From Rubrobacter sp. (GTDB lineage Bacteria; Actinomycetota; Rubrobacteria; Rubrobacterales; Rubrobacteraceae), in contig JACDFX010000018.1 in the NCBI GenBank assembly GCA_013815575.1, positions 1 to 11,416 on the forward strand: a stretch of DNA of 11,416 nt, given 5' to 3'. This document shows positions 6,715 to 11,416 of the stretch, in pieces (position 1 is the first letter of the stretch; each line of letters starts with the position of its first letter). A program made the translations under genes and the position numbers. A model generated the notes under the pieces. It ran no database searches and was not told where the DNA came from. It saw only the letters and a program-made list of their open reading frames with translations.

Positions 6715-8181
6715 ATGATAGGGACCGAGATGATCGAGAAGCTCTTCGTCGCCGGCGCGTGGACGGGTTCGGCGGCCTCCGGCGCGACCTTCGACGTAAC
6801 GAACCCCGCCAACAACGAGCCCATCGCCACCCTCCCCGACGCGGGCCGCGAAGAGATGCAGAGGGCCATCGACGCCGCCGCGGACGCGCAGGGAGAGTGG
6901 GCCGCGACCACAGCGGCGTACCGGGCCGGGATCATGCGCCGGGCCGCCGACCTCATGCACGAGCGCAAAGAGCACCTGGCGACGGTGATGACCCTGGAGC
7001 AGGGCAAGCCGCTGGCCGAGTCCCGCGGCGAGATCGTCTACGCCGCCTCGTTTATCGAGTGGTTCGCCGCCGAGGCCGCGCGCGTCTACGGCGACACGGT
7101 CCCCGCGAGCCAGCCGGGCAAGAGGATAATGGTCATCAAGCGCCCGGTCGGCGTCACGGCGGCCATCACGCCGTGGAACTTCCCCGCGGCAATGATCACG
7201 CGCAAGCTCGGTCCCGCCCTCGCCGCCGGCTGCACGATGGTCATTAAACCCTCGGAGCTCACCCCCCTCTCCGCCCTGGAGATGGCCCGTATCTTCGAGG
7301 AGGCGGGCCTCCCCGAGGGCGCCCTCTCGGTGGTCGCCGGCATGGACCCGGCCGCCATCACCGCCCCCATCATGGAGGACCGGCGCGTCCGCAAGCTCTC
7401 CTTCACCGGCTCCACCGAGGTCGGCAAGCTCCTCATGAAGCAGTCTGCAGACACGATGAAGCGCCTCTCCCTTGAGCTCGGCGGCCACGCCCCCTTCATA
7501 GTCTTCGACGACGCCGACGTCGACGCCGCGGTCGAGGGCGCCCTCGTCTCCAAGATGCGCAACATGGGCCAGACGTGCGTCTGCGCCAACCGTATTTTCG
7601 TCCAGCGCGGCGTTCTCGACGAGTTCTCCGAAAAGCTGACGCAGAGGCTCGCCGCGATGAAGGTGGGGGACGGCATGGAAGAGGGTGTCGAAGTAGGCCC
7701 CCTCATCGAGCCGAAGGCCATCGACAAGGTCGAGCGCCACGTTGCCGACGCCAAAGCGAAGGGCGCGACCGTCGCCCTGGGCGGAGAGAGGGCCGGAAGC
7801 AACGGCTCCGCCGCCGGCAACTTCTACGCCCCGACGGTCCTGCTCGACGCCGACGACTCGATGCTCATCGCCAAGGAGGAAACTTTCGGCCCGGTCGCGG
7901 CGATCCTACCCTTCGACACCGAGGACGAGGTCGTCCGCAGGGCCAACGACACGGTCTACGGCCTCGCCGCCTACTTCTTTACCCGCGACGTCGGGCGCGT
8001 CTTCCGGCTCGCTGAGAGCCTGGAATACGGCATCATCGGGGCGAACGACGGGCTGCCCTCGGTCGCCCAGGCCCCGTTCGGCGGCCTGAAGGAGTCGGGC
8101 TTCGGGCGCGAGGGCGGGCACCAGGGCATCGAGGAGTACCTTGACACCAAGTACGTCTCCCTCGGTGGCGTCGCGACGTAG
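6715..8181 (+). CDS. gabD: NAD(P)-dependent aldehyde dehydrogenase, succinate-semialdehyde dehydrogenase type
   Basis: This 488-residue protein has the length and motifs of the aldehyde dehydrogenase superfamily. They are Asn155 in ITPWNFPAAMITRK, the cofactor loop FTGSTEVGKLLM, the general base Glu254 in LELGGHAPF, the catalytic Cys288 in GQTCVCANR, and the closing PFGGLKESGFGREG. The TCVCANR form with Cys290 two residues after the nucleophile, and PAAMITRK, are characteristic of GabD-type succinate-semialdehyde dehydrogenases, which oxidise the semialdehyde from GABA to succinate. Such enzymes are often tolerant, so 4-aminobutanal or 4-guanidinobutanal are also possible substrates. The ATG at 6715 follows GGAGG (6705-6709) with a 5-base spacing; a second ATG at 6730 is an alternative. 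The gene lies 72 bases after the ureohydrolase and 62 bases before gabT, consistent with a GABA-shunt unit. Confidence 0.9.
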   Translation: MIGTEMIEKLFVAGAWTGSAASGATFDVTNPANNEPIATLPDAGREEMQRAIDAAADAQGEWAATTAAYRAGIMRRAADLMHERKEHLATVMTLEQGKPLAESRGEIVYAASFIEWFAAEAARVYGDTVPASQPGKRIMVIKRPVGVTAAITPWNFPAAMITRKLGPALAAGCTMVIKPSELTPLSALEMARIFEEAGLPEGALSVVAGMDPAAITAPIMEDRRVRKLSFTGSTEVGKLLMKQSADTMKRLSLELGGHAPFIVFDDADVDAAVEGALVSKMRNMGQTCVCANRIFVQRGVLDEFSEKLTQRLAAMKVGDGMEEGVEVGPLIEPKAIDKVERHVADAKAKGATVALGGERAGSNGSAAGNFYAPTVLLDADDSMLIAKEETFGPVAAILPFDTEDEVVRRANDTVYGLAAYFFTRDVGRVFRLAESLEYGIIGANDGLPSVAQAPFGGLKESGFGREGGHQGIEEYLDTKYVSLGGVAT

Positions 8182-8202
8182 GCCCGAATCCACCCTTACG
8201 GG

Positions 8203-8208
8203 TATACT
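8203..8208 (+). promoter_or_regulatory. Candidate -10 element (TATACT) of a gabT promoter
   Basis: TATACT matches five of six bases of the housekeeping -10 consensus. It lies in the gabD-gabT gap and would start transcription near 8215, about 29 bases before the gabT ATG. No convincing -35 (TTGACA-like) box sits 16-18 bases upstream. The tiny hairpin ACCC-TTAC-GGGT at 8192-8203 touches it. Confidence 0.35.
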
Positions 8209-8243
8209 GGAAGAATTAAGGCCGATAGGAAGAGGTGGCGAGG

Positions 8244-9584
8244 ATGCTCGAGTCCGTGAGGATCAAGACGGAGATACCGGGGCCGAAGAGCCGGGCGTTG
8301 ATGGAGCGGCGGCACAGGGCCGTGACCTCGGGTGTGGGCATAGCCACCCCGATGTTCGCCCAGGAGGCGAAGGGCGCGCTGCTGACCGACGTGGACGGCA
8401 ATACGTTTATAGACTTCGGCGGCGGCATCGGCGTCATGAACATCGGGCACGCGAACTCTCGCGTGGTCGAGGCGGTCAAGGAGAAGGCCGAGCAGTTGAC
8501 CCACACCTGCTTCTACGTCACGGAGTACGAGGAGTACATCGAGCTCGCCGAGAGGCTCAACGCGCTCGTGCCGGGGGACTTCGAGAAGCGGTCGTTCTTC
8601 GTCAACTCCGGGGCGGAGGCCGTCGAGAACGCCGTCAAGATCGCCCGCTACTACACCGGCCGCCCGGCGGTCATCGCCTTCGAGAACTCGTTCCACGGCC
8701 GGACGATGCTCGCTATGACGCTCACCGGCAAGACGGACCCGTACAAGAAGGGCTTTGGCCCGTTCGTCCCCGAGGTCTACCGGGTCCCGTCGCCCTACGC
8801 GTACAGGTGTCCGTCTGGCAAAGATTGCTCCGGCGGCTGCCAGGGCGACTGCTTCGGTTCCATAGAGAAGGCCTTCGTGAGCACCGTGCACCCGAGCAGC
8901 GTCGCGGCGATCATCGTCGAGCCCGTCAGCGGGGAGGGTGGGTTCATACCGTTCCCTGACTTCTACCTCAGGCAGCTACGGGAGCTCTGCGACGAGCACG
9001 GCATCGTGATGATCGTGGACGAGGTCCAGACCGGCTTTGGCAGGACGGGCAAGATGTTCGGGATAGAGCACTCAGGGGTGGAGCCTGACATCATGACCAC
9101 GGCCAAGAGCATGGGCGGCGGGTTGCCCATAGCCGGCGTCACGGGCAGGGCTGAAATAATGGACTCCGTCCACACCGGCGGCCTCGGCACCACCTACGGC
9201 GGCAATCCCATAGCGTGTGCCGCGGCGCTCGCCGTCCTCGACACCTTCGAGGAGGAGGACCTCCTGACCCAGGCGAATGCCCTGGGCGAGAAGGTCATGT
9301 CCGCCATGCGCGACATTCAGGACAGGCACCCCGACTTTGTCGGCGACGTCCGGGGCCTCGGCCCGATGGCCGCGATGGAATTCGTCACCGACGCGGAGAC
9401 GAAGACGCCGGACAAGGAGCGTAACGCCAGGATCGTGCAGGCCGCGTTGCAGGAGGGGCTGCTGCTCCTGACCGCCGGCCAGTACGGCAACTGCATCCGC
9501 ACCCTCATGCCGCTCAATATCAACGACGATGAGCTTGAAGAGGGCCTCGCCATATTGGAACGCGCCGTAGATTCCGTGGCCTGA
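8244..9584 (+). CDS. gabT: 4-aminobutyrate aminotransferase (class III PLP transaminase)
   Basis: This 446-residue protein is a class III PLP transaminase of the GabT type. It converts GABA and 2-oxoglutarate to succinate semialdehyde and glutamate in the cytoplasm. Visible motifs are FGGGIGVMNIGH, the phosphate-binding VNSGAEAVENAVKIAR, FENSFHGRTMLAMTLTGK, EPVSGEGGFIPFP, the cofactor aspartate Asp259 in IVDEVQTGFGRTGKMF, and the Schiff-base Lys288 in TTAKSMGGGLP. VEPVxGEGGF and the SFHGRT block separate it from the other aminotransferase in this cluster. It is about 20 residues longer than the E. coli enzyme, partly from a loop with four cysteines (Cys189, 195, 199, 203) that the E. coli protein lacks. 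The ATG at 8244 is preferred because GAGGTGG (8232-8238) is 5 bases away; an in-frame GTG at 8235 would overlap that site. Directly upstream gabD would consume the product. Confidence 0.92.
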   Translation: MLESVRIKTEIPGPKSRALMERRHRAVTSGVGIATPMFAQEAKGALLTDVDGNTFIDFGGGIGVMNIGHANSRVVEAVKEKAEQLTHTCFYVTEYEEYIELAERLNALVPGDFEKRSFFVNSGAEAVENAVKIARYYTGRPAVIAFENSFHGRTMLAMTLTGKTDPYKKGFGPFVPEVYRVPSPYAYRCPSGKDCSGGCQGDCFGSIEKAFVSTVHPSSVAAIIVEPVSGEGGFIPFPDFYLRQLRELCDEHGIVMIVDEVQTGFGRTGKMFGIEHSGVEPDIMTTAKSMGGGLPIAGVTGRAEIMDSVHTGGLGTTYGGNPIACAAALAVLDTFEEEDLLTQANALGEKVMSAMRDIQDRHPDFVGDVRGLGPMAAMEFVTDAETKTPDKERNARIVQAALQEGLLLLTAGQYGNCIRTLMPLNINDDELEEGLAILERAVDSVA

Positions 9585-9596
9585 CAGGCTAGGCGG

Positions 9597-9618
9597 GGGG
9601 CGCTTCGCGAAACGCCCC
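9597..9618. terminator. GC-rich palindrome between convergent genes, possible bidirectional terminator or dispersed repeat
   Basis: GGGGCG (9597-9602) pairs with CGCCCC (9613-9618). Inside, after one C/A mismatch, TTCGCGAA is itself self-complementary. It lies 12 bases after the gabT stop and 34 bases beyond the stop of the convergent minus-strand gene at 9653, a typical place for a shared terminator. There is no T run on either side, so factor-independent termination is doubtful. Palindromes of the form GGGGCG-TTCGCGAA-CGCCCC also occur as dispersed intergenic repeats in GC-rich bacteria. Confidence 0.45.
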
Positions 9619-9652
9619 TACAGGTTCGGCAGACGCACCGTCATTCCCGGAC

Positions 9653-10048
9653 CTACCCGGACCTGCGGTCGTCGCGCTGTGCCTGCTTGAGTTCGGCGCG
9701 GGCCACGAGAGTATCCCATACGCCCTCGGCGACCAACCCTGCTATTAGCCCCCCGGCGAGCACTGCCGGTACCCAGGCCCGCGTGTAGCCGAAAACGACG
9801 AGCGTGATGAGTGCGGCCAACCCGACGAAGACCGCGACGCTCCACCTGTTTGCTCCGCGCTCGGGGTCCCCAAGCTTGGCGGCGCGTTTTTCCAGCTTCT
9901 CCGCGGCCACAACGACGTCCACGTCGTGGGGACGCCGCTCAAGGTAGAAGTCGGCTTCCCGTTTGGCATCAGATATCTCGGGTTCGGTGCGGGCTCCGGA
10001 GAGCCGTCCCAGCAGCGCCCGTCGATCCTTTGGGTTGTGCTCATCCAT
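9653..10048 (-). CDS. Hypothetical small membrane protein with two predicted helices
   Basis: I do not recognise a named family. From the ATG at 10048 the product is 131 residues. A charged N-terminal half (about 1-68) is likely helical, with many Lys, Arg and Glu (for example AAEKLEKRAAKL at 48-59). Two hydrophobic segments follow at about 69-88 and 92-113, joined by a tight YTRAW turn, and then a charged tail rich in Arg and Asp. This layout suggests an inner-membrane hairpin with a cytoplasmic N-terminal domain; no catalytic motif is visible. The frame is open further upstream to 10153, but that extension is rich in Ser, Ala and Arg, looks non-coding, and would reach into the neighbouring gene. 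No good Shine-Dalgarno precedes 10048, so the start is uncertain. It lies 82 bases downstream of the Uma2 gene on the same strand and converges with gabT. Confidence 0.6.
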   Translation of the reverse strand: MDEHNPKDRRALLGRLSGARTEPEISDAKREADFYLERRPHDVDVVVAAEKLEKRAAKLGDPERGANRWSVAVFVGLAALITLVVFGYTRAWVPAVLAGGLIAGLVAEGVWDTLVARAELKQAQRDDRRSG

Positions 10049-10130
10049 CGCGACCGACCATACCATCGGCGGCCAAGCAGTGTTTCGCGAGCAACCCCGA
10101 ATCCGCGCCGCGGCGGAAGCCGAACATCCG

Positions 10131-10694
10131 CTAGCCGAGTATGTCGGCGACACGGACGTCTAGCCTGGGCAACGCTACGGACCTGAGCGTCTCGCCCCGA
10201 CGGGCGAGGTCGACGTGCCGATAGAGGTCGCCGGACGGGCCGGTGTGGTGTTCGATCTTCTCGCCCTTAAGGTCCGCGATCCAGACCTCCGGGATGCCGG
10301 CCTGCGCGTAGCGCGACAGCTTTAGCCCGCGGTCGTAGGCGAGGGTGGTGTCGGAGACCTCGATCAGGAGCAGTACGTCATCCGGCGTGGGGAGCGATCC
10401 GCTGTAGTCCTTGGACCGGATCAGGGCCACGTCCGGCTGCGGCTCGGCGTACTCGTTTAGCCTCACCGGGTTCTGAACGCTGACGATGACGTTATCGCCC
10501 ACTTCTCCAACGAGCAGGTGGGTTAGCCGGTTGACGCAGGTGAAATGTCTAGAGCCTATGGCGGCCATTTCGACTAACTCGCCGTCGATGAGCTCGATGC
10601 GGTCGTCCTCGTGGAGTATCCCGGCCTCGCCCATCCGATGATACTCGTGGACGGTGAAGCGCCGCCGCGTGACCTCGCGTGTCTCCTCTTGCAC
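10131..10694 (-). CDS. Uma2 family (DUF820) PD-(D/E)XK nuclease-fold protein
   Basis: This 187-residue protein is a typical full-length Uma2/DUF820 member. It shows the N-terminal FTVHEYHRM and DDRIELIDGELVEM (about 30-43), then PDVALI with Asp88, the strand LLIEVSD with Glu112, Lys125 in DRGLKLSRYAQAGIPEVWIAD, and a short C-terminal strand region. Asp88, Glu112 and Lys125 would form the restriction-endonuclease-like core. The family is abundant and multicopy in cyanobacteria, Chloroflexi and some actinobacteria, and its role is unsettled. The GTG at 10694 is chosen because GGAGGG (10701-10706 on the plus strand) is 6 bases upstream and the protein then has the usual family length. The longer open frame up to 10832 would invade accC. 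It lies 76 bases after accC on the same strand and may have its own promoter. Confidence 0.88.
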   Translation of the reverse strand: MQEETREVTRRRFTVHEYHRMGEAGILHEDDRIELIDGELVEMAAIGSRHFTCVNRLTHLLVGEVGDNVIVSVQNPVRLNEYAEPQPDVALIRSKDYSGSLPTPDDVLLLIEVSDTTLAYDRGLKLSRYAQAGIPEVWIADLKGEKIEHHTGPSGDLYRHVDLARRGETLRSVALPRLDVRVADILG

Positions 10695-10700
10695 GGAAAG

Positions 10701-10706
10701 CCCTCC
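10701..10706 (-). promoter_or_regulatory. Shine-Dalgarno deciding the GTG start of the Uma2 gene
   Basis: GGAGGG on the minus strand lies 6 bases before GTG at 10694. It rules against the longer in-frame start at 10832, which would overlap accC. Confidence 0.7.
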
Positions 10707-10729
10707 GATATTTCGCCCAGTCTCACGGA

Positions 10730-10735
10730 AGTATA
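10730..10735 (-). promoter_or_regulatory. Candidate -10 element (TATACT) for the Uma2 gene
   Basis: On the minus strand CCGAGTATACTTCC contains TATACT, placed so that transcription would begin about 29 bases before the GTG start. This is the same box and nearly the same leader length as before gabT. A -35 box is not convincing; CAGGGT lies 18 bases upstream. Confidence 0.33.
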
Positions 10736-10770
10736 CTCGGACTATAAGGCCGGACCCTGAAGTCTTTACG

Positions 10771-11416
10771 TTACCCGTCCAGCAGGTCTTCCAGATACCC
10801 CGTGTGGTAATCGCCGGAACGGAAAGCTTCATCTTCCAGCAGACGCAGGTGAAGGGGGATGGTGGTTTTGATGCCTTCCAGCCGGTACTCGCGCAGGGCG
10901 CGGCGGGCGCGGCTTATGGCCTCATCGCGGGTCAGCGCCCAGACTATGAGCTTGCCCACCATCGAGTCGTAGAACGGCGGTATCGTGTAGCCCGCGTACA
11001 TCGCTGAGTCCACCCGGACGCCGGGGCCGCCCGGCACTTCGAGGAACGTGACCTCGCCCGGGGAGGGCATGAAGTCGTTGTCCGGGTCCTCTGCGTTGAT
11101 GCGGAACTCTATCGAGTGGCCGACGAAGGGGACGTCTTCCTGTCCGAGGCTCAGAGGCTCGCCTGCCGACACCAGGATCTGCTCTTTTACGAGATCCACA
11201 CCCGTCAGCATCTCCGTGACCGGGTGCTCGACCTGTATGCGCGTGTTCATCTCTATAAAGTAGAATTCGTCCCCCTCGACCAGGAACTCGACCGTCCCGG
11301 CGTTGGCGTAGCCCGCCTCGCGGGCCAACCGGACGGCCGCCTCGCACATTTTCTCCCGCATTTCGGGGTTTATGCTGGGAGACGGTGACTCCTCCAGCAC
11401 CTTCTGGCGCCGGCGC
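10771..11416 (-). CDS. accC: Biotin carboxylase subunit of acetyl-CoA carboxylase, C-terminal part (5' end outside window)
   Basis: The minus-strand frame is open to the right edge and ends with TAA at 10771-10773. It encodes about 214 residues from [14 protein letters not shown] to the C-terminus [11 protein letters not shown]. The ATP-grasp and active-site block [17 protein letters not shown] holds the Glu, Asn and Arg used for catalysis and metal binding. It is followed by [25 protein letters not shown] and [16 protein letters not shown], all diagnostic of AccC. The enzyme carboxylates biotin on the carrier protein using ATP and bicarbonate, the first step of malonyl-CoA synthesis. The chain ends where stand-alone AccC ends, so it is not fused to a biotin carrier domain at the C-terminus. 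An internal GTG at 11400 is within the conserved domain and is not a start. The gene is unrelated in role to the catabolic cluster and marks its right boundary. Confidence 0.95.
   Translation of the reverse strand, partial: RRRQKVLEESPSPSINPEMREKMCEAAVRLAREAGYANAGTVEFLVEGDEFYFIEMNTRIQVEHPVTEMLTGVDLVKEQILVSAGEPLSLGQEDVPFVGHSIEFRINAEDPDNDFMPSPGEVTFLEVPGGPGVRVDSAMYAGYTIPPFYDSMVGKLIVWALTRDEAISRARRALREYRLEGIKTTIPLHLRLLEDEAFRSGDYHTGYLEDLLDG

Noticed and set aside
6652..7740. 362-residue open frame on the minus strand opposite gabD
   Set aside because: It lies opposite a gene with every ALDH motif; the composition is that of a complementary-frame shadow.
9646..9664. Direct repeat of CCCGGACCT, two copies one base apart
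   Set aside because: Too short and too GC-simple to support a mobile-element or regulatory call; it merely overlaps the stop codon of the minus-strand gene.
10049..10153. Longer start for the small membrane protein
   Set aside because: The added residues are Ser/Ala/Arg-rich without structure, and the frame would overlap the Uma2 coding end.
10695..10832. Longer start for the Uma2 protein
   Set aside because: The extension overlaps the end of accC and exceeds the usual family length, and the GTG at 10694 has a good Shine-Dalgarno.

Overview
The window is high-GC DNA with strong Shine-Dalgarno sequences. It uses ATA isoleucine codons unusually often for such GC-rich DNA, and it has the gene content of a soil-type actinobacterium. 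I read it as Rubrobacter or a close relative; this is inferred from codon style and protein character, not from a marker gene. Almost all of it is coding. No stretch above 300 bases lacks a gene, and there is no tRNA, rRNA, CRISPR array, insertion sequence or phage gene.

Positions 1-9584 hold a plus-strand catabolic cluster of eight genes. The first four are tightly packed: the end of alanine dehydrogenase (ald), a class III pyruvate-type aminotransferase, a stand-alone DAO-family flavin oxidoreductase, and an M24-fold hydrolase that has lost every metal ligand. A GC hairpin and an A+T-rich patch at 4112-4163 may separate them from the second four: an APC amino-acid/amine permease, an arginase-family ureohydrolase (agmatinase or guanidinobutyrase), an NAD(P)-dependent succinate-semialdehyde-type dehydrogenase (gabD), and 4-aminobutyrate aminotransferase (gabT). 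A TATACT box just before gabT may give it its own promoter.

These enzymes fit one route. Agmatine or 4-guanidinobutyrate is imported and loses urea through the ureohydrolase. Putrescine, if formed, is transaminated with pyruvate by the SpuC/Tpa-like enzyme. The aldehydes are oxidised by the ALDH, GABA is transaminated by GabT, and carbon leaves as succinate. Alanine made from pyruvate is returned to pyruvate, NADH and ammonia by alanine dehydrogenase, so ald next to a pyruvate aminotransferase makes metabolic sense. The DAO oxidoreductase and the M24 pseudo-metallohydrolase do not fit this route cleanly. They look like a translationally coupled pair for a related nitrogen compound, for example an N-methylated, ectoine-like or creatine-like substrate, and they are the most interesting part of the window.

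After gabT comes a palindrome that could end transcription from both sides (9597-9618). Beyond it lie three minus-strand genes: a small two-helix membrane protein of unknown function, a Uma2-family (DUF820) nuclease-fold protein, and the C-terminal part of biotin carboxylase (accC), which runs off the right edge.
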